This document shows positions 23,301-37,521 of a stretch of DNA of 64,000 nucleotides, one piece after another. Both the position numbers and the translations under genes were made by a program. The DNA is from Orthonyx spaldingii. Its lineage: Eukaryota > Chordata > Aves > Passeriformes > Orthonychidae. Where the stretch lies: the NCBI GenBank assembly GCA_013397795.1, contig VZTJ01004286.1, positions 2,589,408 through 2,653,407 of the forward strand. Direction: 5' to 3'. Position 1 is the stretch's first letter; the number at the start of each line of letters is the position of its first letter. The notes under the pieces are model-generated. The model searched no databases, was not told the DNA's origin, and saw nothing but the letters and a program-made list of their open reading frames with translations.

Positions 23301-25284
23301 AACCCAAACTCCTCAGTTAACAATGTTTTCTTATAGGCTGGAGTGTGGCAACTTGTTCTGTAGGTAAGACAATTAGGGCAAAGCTCAAGAGTGCTCCAGC
23401 CTTTTATCTTCACACACAGTACTCACGTTGGTGCCTTGAGACATTCAGCTTCACACAGCTCTCAAACCTTATAAAAGACACCCTGTACTTTTGTTCAGAT
23501 AGATGCTCAAAGGTCAAAGACTTATACTAGTGGTCACAAGTGGGCAACCAAAGCAAATAAAGCCTGGTCTGGAGGATCCTGAAGAACCATCTCAGAACAA
23601 GAACAACCTGTGAATTTCATTTCACATGGCAGTGCCCAGTGGTCCTAAGAGAGGCTGTGTACTTAGCCCCTTAGGTTTATCTGTACAAAAGGCTTTACAG
23701 GTAATTGAGAAAAGTAGGATTGTGAGCTTCATCTTTACATGATACAATTTTTAATGAGATGATTATGGAGAGAAAACTTGGATAAAACCCCTAAGGTCAC
23801 ATGTCCAGAGGTATCTGAGACAGAATCACAAAAGCTACAATAAGAATTGTGTGTTTAAAATACTATAATTATAACTGCAAATTGTACTTCAGCCCAAGGC
23901 TTTACAGCAGAGCTGTAAAAAGTAAAATCAATTTTAATCTTTAAGGGCACTTTGCTACATTTTTCTTCTTCAAGGCTAAACCCAACTAGGTCAGTCCAGG
24001 TAGGAGCTGAAAAAATATGAGCTCTTTCTCCCTGAGCAGTAAATATTATCTTCAATATCAAAAGCTGGATTGGTACCAAGCACACTGCATGGCTCCTTGG
24101 GGAAGCTCAGTCCTGGGTCTGAGATTCTATCAGAGCTGAACAAAGACATCCAGAGTTGGGGAAAGTACACTAGATCAATAGAGAAGAAAATCTCTCACCC
24201 ATGACCTCTGGTGATTATCAAGCAGCAGGAACAGTTACTGCTTTCTTAGTCTTAATGCAGGTTCCTTGACTCTCACTGTGGAAGTACCCTTGGGTGAAAG
24301 GGTTGCTTATTTGACACTTTTTTGGAGTTCTGCCTCTTCATATCTCAACGGAGGAAAGTTCTCTTGATCTGAATTGATGCTAACTCTGCAGTTACACACT
24401 GCAAACCCTCTAGCCTGTGGTACAGCACCCTCTTTCAGGATCACTTCTACAGAGCTCAGTGCTTTCTCTCTGGAGTTTCTCTCTCCAGTTTTACACTGGA
24501 GATGAGGAAACAGGAATGTGGGCATAATTATACTTCTGTCCTCCTGTACTACTTCATGTGTGGTAGCTTTCATCCTATCTGAAGATGGACATGTTGCTAG
24601 GGTTTCAGGAAAAGAATGGACATCCTTATTCCCTTCTGCTACTGCTTGGTCTTCTTTTAGTCCACTAAAAAGTGAAAATTACTTCCTGAGTTAGAAAGAT
24701 AATATTTAATCACAATAAGTATTTTATAAGCAAAAAGTCTTCCCAGAATGCTCAGACATGATTATTTGGGCCTCCAGTGACCATTTAAGAATGCACTTGC
24801 TGGTAATGCACTATTATTTAGATTTGGTTGAATAATATTAAGTGGATAATTTATATAACAAATGTTACAATTTTTTAAAAACAAATTGCTCATCTAGTTT
24901 TAAAATATTATTCACAAAGATGGGGCAGAGTGAGTTATTAAATATATTCATCAACTAAGTTGTTCAAGTTTTGCAATATATTTGAATAAATTATTCCGCT
25001 TATTCATTATTAATTGAGTTCTAATTATTTTAAGCACTTACATAGCAATATTAGTGCACTGACATAAGTAGTCAGTGGCAAAAATGACAGGCCTTCTGAT
25101 GGGTCTGTGATATAATTAAGGTGGACTAAAGCATGGTAAAAATGGGCTTCACCCATAGTGAAAGGGGGAATTACTCTTTAATAATCTTTACATCAGAGAT
25201 TACAGATTCGTGCCTATGCTCCTAGTTCCAGGAATGAGAGAACTGCAGAGGGCCGTTTTTCCCTTTATGACTGGGATAAACACA
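20360..25284. other. Unique, largely AT-rich sequence
   Basis: A-rich plus strand from about 20560 to 21800, including an AAACC-type low-complexity stretch near 21500-21545. A strongly AT-rich patch spans 24780-25060. No exon or repeat family recognised. The frames at 22153-22479, 22744-22950 and 24307-24573 show no domain. Confidence 0.5.
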
Positions 25285-26059
25285 TTGTTGGCAGCAGTGC
25301 CAAGTACCAGGTCCTGCAGTTGGATCACAATGACCCCATGCAGTGACACAGCCTGAGCACCACAGAGGCCTGGCTGGAAAGATGCCTGAAGGAAAAGGAC
25401 CTGGGGGTGTTGGTCAACAGCAGCTGAACATGAGCAGGCCTGTGCCCAGGTGGCCAAGAAGGCCAATGGCATCCTGGCCTGTATCAAAAATAGTGTCACC
25501 AGCAGGAGCCGGGCAGGGATTGTCCCTCTGTAGTCAGCACCGTGCCTGAAATCCTGTGTGCAATTCTGGGGCCCTTCACAATGAGAAGGACACTGAGGTG
25601 TTGGAGTGTATCCAGAGAGGGGCAGTGGAGTTGGTGAAAGATCTGGAGCACAAGTCCCATGAGGAGTAGCTGAGGGAGCTGGGGTGGTTTAGCCTGGAGA
25701 AAAGGAGGATCGGGGGGGACCTTATCACTCTCTACAACCGCTGAAAGGAGGCTGTAACCAGGTAGGGGTTGGTCTCTTCTCCCAGGTAATGAGTGATAGA
25801 ATAGGAGGAAATGGCCTGAAGTTGTACCAGGGGAGGTTTAGATTGGATACTAGGAAATTTTTTCACCAGAAGGGTTGTCAAGCATTGGAAAAGGCTGCCT
25901 AGGAAATGGTTGAATTACCATCCCTGGAGGTATTTAAAAGTTGTGTAGAAATGGCACTCGGGGACATGGTTTAGCAGCAGACTTGGTGGTGTTATTGTTG
26001 GACTCAATAATCTTAAAGGTCTTCATCAACCTAAAAGTTTCTATAATTCAATGATTCTA
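25285..26059 (+). mobile_element. CR1 LINE 3' end, about 775 bp
   Basis: A nearly continuous match to the CR1 ORF2 end and 3' region: AAAAGGACCTGGGGGTGTTGG, GTGCCCAGGTGGCCAAGAAG, GAGTAGCTGAGGGAGCTGG, CCTTATCACTCTCTACAACC, GGTTGGTCTCTTCTCCCAGG, GAAATGGCCTGAAGTTG, CCATCCCTGGAGGTATTTAA, then the tail TATAATTCAATGATTCTA. It is 5'-truncated. Stops (for example in CCTCTGTAGTCAGC) and small indels disrupt the ORF2 end, so it is inactive. Confidence 0.85.
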
Positions 26060-29000
26060 CTGAAATTATTACTGGCATAGTAATGTCAATCTAAATATGA
26101 CAGCAGCCTAAACCAGCAGCTTGGAGGACTCCGAGGATATCTTTGGAGCATAATTCCAAGTTTATAGCTTCAGGAGTATATGACGAGAATTTATTATTCT
26201 TAACTTCCTGGGAGCATTACTGCAAGTTAGTTCCCTTTTGGCTTCAGGGGATGTGCTGCAGGGAGCAAGAAGGTCCAGCCACAAACTGTATAGTCAGGAG
26301 CATCACAGAGCCATGAGCTGACCCCCATGTGCCTGCCCCTTGCACTGCTGTCTCACCATCTCACTCCACAAAAAGCTGTGGGAAAAGAAGAGTGGTTGGT
26401 AATACAGCACTCCTGCTTGTCAAAAAATTATCAAGCTTTCTTTTTTTTTTTCTTTTTGGGTAAAAAGCTCTTCTTTCAAAGAACTGATGAGATAAGCTTT
26501 GCTTTGGACTTCTTAAGTTCTATTCTGTTACTTTAATGGGGAGACAAACCAGTTTGATAGAGAAGAAGGAAACTGCCATGCTGTACCCCCTAAATTAGGC
26601 TTTATCACAGGGAGACTAAAATTCTTTCCAAGGCTCATTTTTGAAACCAACACCAGATTAGACCCTTCCTGGTTCTCCTGAGCTTTCTGAAAAGAGGGTC
26701 AGTTCTTCTGAAAGAACAATGTAGTTCAAAACATAACAGATTTGAATGGAATAGACAAAAACTAATATTGCAGATATACATTCTTATTTTTCAAGGAAAT
26801 AGTTCTCTTCCTTGCTGTGTTCTGATATTGTTTATCAGCATTCCTTTTCTTTAATTTTCTGTCACAGACTAACACATGTATATGTATGTGGACATATTGT
26901 CCTCTTTTCTGTGTTCTCCATCTTTCAATTTTGCTACTAATTGAAAATTAGAGCTTAAGAAATAGCATCTGATGTTTCAAAAGTAAGAAATTATGGCACA
27001 AAGCAGACTTTAAAAATTACTTTTCAGTGACGTGTTGCATATCCAAAAAGCCCAAACTGTCATTTTTGGAAAATGCCTTGTGAAATAGTTTGCACTAAGT
27101 GGAGCTGTCTCCATGGTCCAGCACATCTCTCCTGTGTCCCAGCTGGGGTAGGTCTTATTATAACCCTGACTACAGAAGGCAATTTACTTCAGAGGAGACT
27201 AGAAACTTAGAAATGCATCAGGGATATGAGTTACATCCACAAAATGCAAATTATATACCATCAGGAGGGGGGAGTCACCCCTCCCTGTATATATATTTAA
27301 TTATTTTCTGGTCTGGAAGCTTCATGCTAAACATAAATGCAATCTTTGAGCACTGAACTGTAACTCTTCTGGGCCGCCTTCTTGTTGATAAAACTTGAAA
27401 AAGCAATTTACTGTCCCGGGCCTGTTTAAGAATTTATAGTGCAGAAAGGAAAGGGGTAGAAAGACAAGCCACATCCTTTTATCTCTCTCCAATTCCTGCT
27501 TGTTCTTTAAGAAATGAGATGGAAGGGGAGGGTCAGGGAAGGGAAGACACACGCGCCCCCCTGTGCACACACAACCCAAGGGAATGACAGTGTTTCCCTT
27601 TCCCCTGCATTGTATACCTGCTCCTTATTTTAGAGGAACACTTCCAACCATCACTTTGCTCTCCAAGAGGAGAAGCAGGGCAAATATCAGAGCCTTTCCT
27701 GAACTGTCCGCGAAGCTGTGAACTCCGAGCTCACAGGGAACAGACACCCCTGCCCTGCTTCCCTCCTGGCAGGCTCCATACTGAAGAGTGCAAAGAACTC
27801 TTTTGTGAATTGAAAGCATTGCCAGTATGTTTTGTGAAAAGGAACTCTGTCTGGGGTCAATGTGAATGCCTGGTCCTTTGGGATGAGAAATGGCAGTTAA
27901 GTAATGGCAGATGAGTTACGAAAACTAAAAATAAAGGATGGTCTAGAGGAAGAGATGGACTGAGGAAAAGCTTGATGTTTGATGAGTTCTCCAGCTTCCA
28001 TTTTTCACCTTCCTGAGCATGACAGGTGCTGCTTGATTCACAGGGCCAGTGCTCCAACTCATATGAGATCCTTCTGCTGCAGCACCTTCCCGGCCCCTGG
28101 CACCTGGTTGCTGCTTTGGTGTCCTGAGCTCCACTCACAGCCTTCCTTCCTGCTCTTTGTAAAACCAAGCTTGGAAAGAGTCTGCGACCTTCACATCCCC
28201 TCCAACCTCATGGAGGTTCTGAAAGCTCTCCTCCCACTGAGATTTCATCATATCTGATATGCTGTCCAGTCACTTTTCTTTCCTTCTACTGGTGTTAACT
28301 ATGCCTCATCTAGGATATGGGCTCACTCTGATATGGAATCTGTGTGACTTAAAATTACTTCTTTGTGCATCATGTCAGCAATTCACAAGTCATTGTATGT
28401 TTATTCTGGCCTGATGAATCTCAAATATGCTTGGGTTTTAAAGGACTCATTTTAAAGACTGACTGAAAACATCCCTATAAAACAACAACATTCAATACTA
28501 GATGAGCCAAAGCAAAACTGTCCAACAGAAAGGATATGAGATTACTGCTGAGTGCTCACATTAAAATCATTCATACTAAGAACTGCAATGCTTAGGCTGA
28601 AACAATGCTTTCCAGCAGCAGCCAGACCTGGGGAGAGCAGAGGGCTATGCCAGCTCATGATTGACTTCTATGGAGATGTAAAAGGCACAGAGAAGACAGC
28701 TGCTCGTATCTAAACACAAATTAGCTGCAGCAGTGCTGAAAATAGTAGCATGGAGAAAAGTGCTGCTAACCTTCCTTCTCAGCTCCACCTTTCCCTCCAC
28801 TCCTTCCCTCTTGGTTGAAGACCCTTCCATGCTTATACCCAGATGCTGTGCAGGATGCAAAGGATGTGTCCCATGCCCCACTCCGTTTCCCAAACATACA
28901 TGTTTGTGCACGTCATGTCTAAATGTTACTTTTCCCTACATCATCTTGGCATTTGTGAATTTTGCTGTGGTTTGGCTTATTTGTCTGAGCAGACTTAGCT

Positions 29001-29457
29001 AACTCAAGGCCTGCTCCTGTATCAGAAGAAAGGTAGATCCAGAGTCCACACTGACAGGCAGAGATGCCATTACTAGGAAGACCATAACCTCATGCTACCC
29101 AGAATTTTGGGTATTTTCTGGAAAGCCTCATTTTTCTAGAAATACTTCATTACAAGTTCCAGCATTTTTTTATAACTACTAGGAGACAATATATATTTCA
29201 GACACTCCATTACTTTGTGCTTGCACTAAGACATCTGAAGGTTCTATTGCATTTCTAGGATGTCTAGTTCTACTGTACAACTACATTTTTTAAAGCTTAT
29301 AGAGGATGTGAATAAATGGTTCAGATGAAAAATTAAGTGATGAGCTTAAGGTTTTGCAAAAATTATTCTTTATTCTAGAGCTGTGCTTGTTATTAATCAA
29401 CAGTAGATAAACAGCACCAACATATTTGAGTCTAAATCGTTCATCACCTTTACTCAG
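26060..29457. other. Unique sequence, no gene seen
   Basis: No gene or repeat family recognised. GC is locally higher at 27530-28160, where frames overlap on both strands without a recognisable domain. There is a poly-T run near 26440. Confidence 0.5.
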
Positions 29458-29649
29458 GAGGTGGTGAGGCAGTGAAAGAGGTTTCCCAGAGAAACTGTAG
29501 ATTCCTCATCCCTGAAAGTGTTCAAGGCCACGCTGGATGGAGGTCCGAACAACCTGGCCCAGTGGAAGGTGTCCCTGCTCTTGGCAGCAGGAGTTGGAAC
29601 AAGATGACCTTTAATGTCCCTTCCAACCCAAACCATTCTGTGATTCTGG
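29458..29649 (+). mobile_element. CR1 LINE 3' terminus, about 190 bp
   Basis: GGTTTCCCAGAGAAACTGTAG, CATCCCTGAAAGTGTTCAAGG, CACGCTGGATGGAGG, GAACAACCTGGCCCAGTGGAAG and CCTTCCAACCCAAACCATTC, ending CTGTGATTCTG. This is the last part of a CR1 of a different subfamily from that at 25285. The 142-residue frame at 29472-29900 starts inside it and is not a gene. Confidence 0.85.
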
Positions 29650-32600
29650 GATCACAAAGCAGTGTGTGGAATGTTGGCTGGCCACGGTCAGCTGTACTGA
29701 GCAAGAAACACACTGAGGGCAGCGTGATGTTTCAGTCTCCCTGTCAAACCATTTGGAGCAACACCCAGCTCCATTTTACATGTTTAAGGCTAGTACTCAA
29801 ATTTTGTAGTATTTGCAGATTTGTGGCCATGATAGCTGATTCAGGGTATTCACCAAATAAGCCAAACTCTTTGGAACAGAGTCTCTTGCTGTTTTTCTAA
29901 GAACTTAGCAAAATGATAGGAAACTCTAGGTTCTATACCTACTGTTTGCAGTAGAGGAAAATATTGTATAAAGCTGAGTGGTCTTCTGACTCCCTCTGTA
30001 CCTGCTCAGTGAGTGGGAAACAGGCTTTTAAATTACCTGAAAGAGAAGAGGAATCATTTCATCCTCTGGATTTTAAGGTAAGTAATCTTTAGGGAGTGAT
30101 AGAGAATTTTTACCCTCTGTTATACATTTCTTTTTTATGTGAGTTAGAAACAAGAGAGTAGGTGAAGAAAGAGGGATTTACATCCTGGATTATCTTAAGC
30201 CTCCATTTCTTGTAGAGGAGTTCAGGTCCCTGTCCATCTTGGTTCACCAAAATTCTGTAGCTGTGTTACATCCTAAATGAATGATGAACAATGGGATTAT
30301 TGAGTTGATCTGCATTTGGATAGTCTCACCTACCTGATGAATATAGCTTTAATCCTGAATGTAAATCATTCCAAAAGGAATTTTTGTCAAAAGCAATGCA
30401 TTTCCTCAAGAGTTTCACAAATCAGTATTTGCAAGAAAGAAGGAGTAAAATATTTTGCTGTGTGACTGTGGGAGTCAAAAGGTAATCATCCATGCTAGTA
30501 TTCAGAAAGTATTTGGTATTTTTGTGAATAAAGTAGTAAAAAATAATAAACACTCGAACAGGAGGGTCCTATGAATAGGAGCAGAGAGAATTTGCATATT
30601 TGTTTTGGGTTATCTTTGCAACCTCTCTTGGTGTAACTCAGTCAGCTCAAACCACCTTTCTAAAGAATGCTTTGTCTGTCAACCGCTTCAGAGAAGCAAT
30701 TACATAATTTTGCCTGGCTGTGCTTTTGAACTGAGCCTCACATTGGTGTTAAAAAGCCAAAAATAAAAAGGAAAAAGAAAAAAGAAAAAAGTAAAAAGCA
30801 AAGAAACCAGAGTGTAGGCTTGTCAAAAGCATCTGCAAAATGATGACAAAAAGGTCTGCAAGGCAGTGCTGTGTACTGTACAGAGACTTTGGTAGTGTGG
30901 CATGCTATGGGTTAAAACTCATAAATAAGAAAGGGCACATGGCAAAAGGCACTACAGGCAGAAATGAAATTCAGTTTTTTCTGCATGCCTGCAGGACGTA
31001 AGTCAGGGCTGTACGTGGGGTACACATACTGAACTCTGAGATTATGCACAGCAGTCCAGCAGCATATTTGCTCTGCTGCCTGCTGGCCTGGATCACGACC
31101 TGATGATGTGAGTTTCCAGCCCTAACATCACCCATACATTTGCCATGGCTTATATGCCTGATATTTCTTTCCAATAATAACTTCCCTTTAGGCACGGTTT
31201 TTAAGACCTCCGTCACTGTGAAATAGCTTGTGTTCAGTGAGGCAGGCTTTTAATGTCATGTGATGCTCTATAGCAGAGTTTCATCTACTACATTCAAGAA
31301 GGTCAATGATGGACTGTTTACTCCCCTAATCAATCTAATTATGGCAGCTTACAGAAAATTGGAGAAAAAGAATTTGTGCCGTAGGTGATGCTGAGAGAGG
31401 TCTGAGAGCACGTTGATTTAAAAGGCCATAAAGTATTGTCTAAAGTGTATACAGAGTAGCTTCTTGATCTCATTGTAAGAAATGGCACTGCTAATTCAGT
31501 CCCTCTTGGGAGATGGCCTGTTACTAGATACTGTAAAAATCTCTGGTTTCTTTTGTCTTCCTTTGAAGGGTAGGTAGCTGAAAAGAAAAGCTGCAGAGCT
31601 GTCCTTACAAAGCTACATGCAGGTATGGAAGGGAGAAGATGGGGAAGGGGAGTTGCTGCAATAACAGTAGATTCACGGAGCTGGGGCATGCCTGGGGAGC
31701 CACACAGTGTGTGCCTCCTGTCTGCTGCCACATGAGCCTTCTGCCATGCCCTCTGCCCTGGCAGCAGCACCACAGCACCCGTAGGGGTGAACGTGGCCTT
31801 TGATGACCCACCAACCCCTCCTGGTCACACTGCATGTCACAGAGCAAAGGCAGGAGGGCTGGTGCTTCTTTCCTCACTGATAGCTACTGTGAGAAAAGAG
31901 AGTGAGGAGTTCTGGGATCTCTGGTGCAAGCTGAGCATCATGTCTGTAAGGATATCTTTCTTGGTCACTGACTTTGGAATTTAAGGAGGTACAAAGTCTG
32001 CCTGGAACTTTTTGCCAGGTGTCCATGAAGACTCATCTTCACATGGACTGCCTGGGTTGTTAGTCACAGAAAGGTCTCTGCCTCAGCCTCCAAGGGAGAT
32101 TCACTTGTGTACGAGCAACTTATTTCAGTGAAACTTGATGGCACCTTTGTCAGACTGAGTGGGTTAAAATTCAGCTCTCTGTTTGTTGGAGTGGAAGAGG
32201 AGAGGATACTCACAAGGCACAAGGATGTAAACTTCTTATAGGAAACCAGACCAAAATGCAGCTTCTTTAAGTTCACTGCATAAACAGCTGAAATTTCAAC
32301 TATTGCATCACTTTTCTAGAATGCTGCCTCTTCTACAGCCTTATTACTTTCTACTACTGACACTGGCAAATCTTCTAATTTGTGAGTTTATTTTCTTGCT
32401 GGTATTGTATTTGCATATATCAACATTTTAAAAAGGCTTCTTTCTTCTCCCCACACCTTTCCACTGCCTCCTTTCCATTATTGAGATCAGGTGCCTTTAT
32501 GACTAATTGCATCTAATTATCTATAAAATAATTAGTATTTCTAATAGCAGCTGCATCTTGGTTTTATTTGGGGTGCAAGAGAGCAACAAGGTAAAGAGTT

Positions 32601-35600
32601 TGACAATTAAAGCTTCATTATTATGTTCTCCCCTTTCCATTCTGTTTAATAAATTCTTCACAGCAGAAATGGATAGGCTAGAGCTCATTTGAGATCAACA
32701 TCATGAAGAGCTCAAGATTATTTTTTCATAAAGGTAAAGTGGGGAAAAAAAAAAATTTGAAAAATTAGGAAGTAGTAATATAGAAAAAATTCTTTCTTCT
32801 TGCAACCTGCTTGCCAGATGGCCTGCCAGACACAGATACCAGGTTGAGAGAATCGTTATATCTTCTTGTAAATCAGAACTCAAAAATATGGAGTCTGTTG
32901 AGTGTGTGTGTGTGTAAGGGATGCCCGGGTGACCAGGGACTGAAATAAGGGCTTCCAGAAATATAAGCAGGAAGGATTCCAGCATGTGTTGCCATGATAT
33001 GTTGCTCTCAAATACTGGAAAGAAGACTCCTGCTAAGTCTGTAGCAAGTGAAAGGTGCAGATGTTGTCTTTCCTGTTCTAAGGCTGCAAGACACCAACGT
33101 GCCATTGTACAGCTTGCATGGTGGTTGCAGTGGCTTCCCTGTGCTTTTGAACAGGGATGAAGTGCAGGAGAATTTCGCTTTTAGGCACAGCCCTTCACTG
33201 GGTTAAGAACCTGTGCAGATGAGTGAAGCTGTAGCTTTTAAGTTTACATCTTTAGTTTATGTCTGAACTGAATAGCTCTTGCAAAATGTCTTTCTTCCCC
33301 CAGACAGCAAAAGGTGCCCAAGTGCTCTGCAAGGCCACAGTTCATCCCTCACTCATCCTGCAGACAGTGAACCCTGCCTTCCCTCCTTGATGACACTGTA
33401 TCATCCTACTCCACTTGGACCTGAAGGCTTTGTCCCTTCAGCCATAAACTATGAAGTTGGCAACGGCATGAGGAAGTAAGGACAGCAAGGAAATAAAGAG
33501 ACTCAATGAAGTTCAGCTTTACAAAGGGATTTAAATCCTTAATGGCATTGGTAGGCTATGTGATTATGGCCTTGGTAATCCCAGCTTCCACATAAATCTC
33601 CATGTCTGGTCTTCAGAAAAGGCAGGCCACACTGAAGAGAAGTTTAAGAGGCTAAAGTGAAAGTGATGAGCAGGAATTCATCTAGGGGAAGCCTAGAGAA
33701 GGCATGATCCAAAGGTGTTGCATGAAATTCACTCTGTCTGCAAATGTTTTAGTGGGTTGTGGTCTGACTTTCCTACTAGGATAGTGAACATGGGGAGTAG
33801 GAAAATGAACACTCAAGAAAAAGAGCATTTTATTTTCCCTGCCACTTATATTTAAAACAACATGAGGGGAAACAAAGCTGATCACTCACTGGCAGGTTAA
33901 CAGGAAGGCAAACGAAGAGTAAATGTGTTGATGGAAGAGTCCATTGTCCCCTATAAATCCAAACTGCTCACTGTATTCTCTTCCTCTAGTTCCTGAGCAA
34001 TAGAGGTAAACACAATAGAAACCAGCAGCTGGGACTTTTTGCAAGGCAACAGCACTGAGCAGAATTCCTCCCTCCATATTTTATAATTTGTCTGAAGGCT
34101 ACAGACATCTGTTCAGATGACCAAGGGGAAAAAAAGCATGAGGGATTTGGGCTAAATTCAGCACCACTTAGGAAAGGTGCACCTGGCCTGCCATTTGTTA
34201 TGTTCTTTCCTCTCTGCTTTATGATTTATATTTTATAAATCCTTTCCATTTTGGCTCCCCCCACTTTCCTCCTTCTGTTCCAGTCTGATCAGATTATAAA
34301 GGTTCAAAGTGTACTCCTGTTACTTTAATTAAAATAATTTTCCTCTGTCCTCCCTCTTAGAACAGATGTATTGGAAATCCCCAGGCACCTCCTCCCTGAG
34401 CAAAATTGGACACTAAAATGTAAAACTGCATTAAGACAAATTCCCTGTGCTAATTGCTTTTCTCTATGCAGCAAGGATGTGCAGGAGTGAAAGCATTTCT
34501 CCATGCTAGCAGGTCTGGTTTATCCTCTGTAGAGAGTTCATGGTGGCTACTTGAATTCCTTCTCACAACAGCTTGTCCCTTGCCAAAAATAATAGAAGCT
34601 ACCAGATATATCTGGCATGATTTGGTACCTTTACTGCCTCTCCCAGCAATATCCTGGTGATTCCATGCCCCTGGCTGGTTTCTGAATTTAGCATTTCATT
34701 TCCAGTGGAGGATTGTGCCTGGCACATGGAGATTATTTAGGCACCCTTTTTCCTCAACTAGTTTCAAGGCTGAGAGCAGGAGAATATAGCCTGAGGTAAA
34801 ACCAGACTTGCAGTATTAAGTCATGGGATGAGGCAGGAAAATGCATTTCTATGATTATGCTTAACAGAAAAGTGCCAGCTCTTGCATTTTAGCCAGTTCA
34901 TGAGGTAGCTAATTAGTCTATATGAGCTTGTCCAGGAGAGCATTTAAAGTTAGGTCTTTTCTGCTATTTGACTTAGCTGTCCCCTTAGTTCCCCCTCCTC
35001 CTCAGCCTTGCTTAATGGAGATTTATTCTCCATATGTTGTTTATAACCAGGCTTGATGCTAATTTTCCTCTCTCGCAGCTTCTTTAAAACACTGCAGATA
35101 TTATGCTGTATGTGCCTTTCCTGTCTGCTCTGAAGGACAGCACATAAAGCAGACAAAAATCCATATCTCTGCAGAGGCATTTCATCCTGGCCAGAACGTC
35201 AAAAGGCCTAGGCACAAACACTGACCAACCCGAACAGCAAAACAACAATGTGGCCAGCAAAGGTTGCTTTAGCCAGTCAAAGCATATTTGGCAGGCTGTG
35301 GAGGGCAGCAAAGACTGCGTGGCACAGCCAATAATGCTCTGTTGTTTTTGAGGGTGTAAAGCCTAGTTACATGCAGAGTTTTAAAGGGAAGTAGAAGATT
35401 GAGGCTCTTGTGCTTGCATGAACATCGTGTAACTGTGGCTATACTGGCCTGCCCTGGAGGCCTGGCTGTGCTCTCCAGGTGGTATTCCCAACCTGTGCAC
35501 AGTCACATACATAACAACTCTGTATGTCAGCAAAACCTCAAAAATACCCAACTTAGCAGCAGTCTCCAGCAAGCCCCATGCTCTATGTGTGGGTAGAGCT

Positions 35601-37460
35601 GCTCTGGTTCACCAAGCCAGTACCAGTGGTTTAGGTCCAACTTGGCACTACTGGATGCCAAACTGCTTCTTTGCCCTCCTTCTCATCAGAAATTCAGAGT
35701 TGTGTAACTCTATGTCCTGCCCAGAAGCCTACACAGGTTTACAGTAAAAAGGAGAAGGACAACATCACTAATTAAGACCTTTCTCCCTTCTCTACACATT
35801 CTCTTCTAGAGACAATTTCCTGTCTAATTTTACATGGCATACTGGGACTTACCATCTGTTTCAGAAAGTCCTCAGATGAACAAAAAACATTCTGTGTCTT
35901 ACAGGAGAAGCAGAAATCTTTGAGCACCAGACAGGCTTCTGACAGAGCAAGGTTTTGGACAACATTTCAATTTAACATTGTAAATAGTTCTGTCCCTCCC
36001 TAAGTGCTTCCCACAGAACAGACAAATTTTGCACTGTCAATTCCCATTCCCAGCTCTTGCTCCCCAAAGGATGACAGAAGACTGTCATTCTTAGGAAAAC
36101 TCTCATTTCTCTCTCCTTCCTGTTTTTTTTTCCTGGTGGAAATATTCATTACACACCAGTTCTACCCACCTCTGTGCTGTGTTCAGTCATTGACGCCTAG
36201 ATTCCCAACCTTCCCGTACTATTCCTCAAAGGTCCAAAAAATGTTGAGATTGTATTTAAATCTGTTCTTCTATTAAAGGGAGATCAGACTGGACTGATTC
36301 ATGTTCCCTAAGTCAAAGTCAGCATGCGCATCACCCAGTCTCCATATCTGAAACTTTAAGAAAATTCAAACCTGTATATTTCATATTTCAAATGTCTAGA
36401 ATTGTTAGCAAGCATTCAGGACTAAACACAAAACATTCATTTTTAATTAAAACTTACAAATAATTAATATTATTCAAATGTTGAAATCCAATATCCTGAA
36501 GATGACTGCTACACTAATGCATAAATACAGGGAAAAACCCAATCATGCATGCTGCAAGAGCATGAACTCACCGGGAAAAGGTAGTGAACAGGCAAGGATA
36601 ATCACCATCTGATGGATAGATATTATATGTTATTCCAAAAGCAAGCACTAAATGTGCCCTCTAAAAGAATGCAAAGACAGAAAATCAGAAGGAATGCACT
36701 TAGGCATGAATTTTTCATTATAAATCCCTTAGGCTAAAACTGATAAACGTTTCACTAGTACCAAAAATTTCATAACTATCCCATGCCTTACCAGCAACTC
36801 CAGGTCAATAACAGGCCACAAAACCTCATTGCTGGACATGGATAGGTCTCTGTGTACTATTTTTAAGCCTGGAAAATATCTGCAAGTAAATTTTAATTTT
36901 CTGTTCAAGCCAATTGTCATTCCAGAATAAGGCAAACACTTTCAAAAATGTGTGTTTAACAGAGAGGGAGATACAGATGGGGGCATGTTCTGGAGCAAGC
37001 ACCAGTGACAGATTTACAGGATAAATGATGAGGCTTTGGAAAGCAGGTTGCAGAGGATACAAAGGACACCTTGTGCCTGTGAGGGTTGAGAGCACTGATG
37101 CATATGCTGACAAGGTTTGCACAGCTTCCTTGTGTGTACCTTTGCTTTGCACACTATACTGGAGGTGAGAAGAGCCTGAGCTGGCCTGAAGACATGCAGC
37201 TTAAATATGACACAAAATGAGATCATATATTTGCTGGAGGATGCTACAAGCTTTGGGCATTTCTGGGGCTTTACAAGCTAATTTAATTGTTGTTTCTTTT
37301 GAATTTGCTTCTTGCAACTTTTAAAAATAAAACCCAAGCATAATAAATTGAAGCTTTCTGAGTAATGAAGGTGTCTGGGGGTTTCATTTGTTGAAAACAA
37401 AGATCCTAGTGGGAAAACGAATAAAAGATTGACTTGCACAAGTGTGTGGATATGCAGGCC
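29650..37460. other. Unique sequence, no gene seen
   Basis: A long stretch without a recognised element. It includes an A-rich AAAAAG-type patch at 30755-30800 and a short (GT)n at 32900-32915. The 144-residue (31339-31773) and 134-residue (32701-33105) minus-strand frames lack domains, signal sequences or splice support that I can see. Confidence 0.5.
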
Positions 37461-37521
37461 ATTCCTTCCTCCCTCCCTTCCTTTCCTCCTTCCTTCCCTC
37501 CTTCCCTCCTTCCTTCCCCTC
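37461..37521 (+). repeat. (CCTT)n / CT-rich tract
   Basis: Almost pure pyrimidine on the plus strand, built from CCTT and CCCT units. It is purine-rich on the minus strand, where it gives the spurious frame GGKEGRKEERKGG. Confidence 0.9.

Noticed and set aside
29472..29900. 142-residue plus-strand frame
   Set aside because: It begins in the antisense-free 3' terminus of a CR1 element and continues into unique DNA without a domain.
31339..31773. 144-residue minus-strand frame, the second longest in the window
   Set aside because: No domain, no signal sequence and no splice context recognised; length is compatible with chance in 64 kb.
32701..33105. 134-residue minus-strand frame with hydrophobic stretches
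   Set aside because: Composition follows local T-rich complement; no family recognised and no supporting context.
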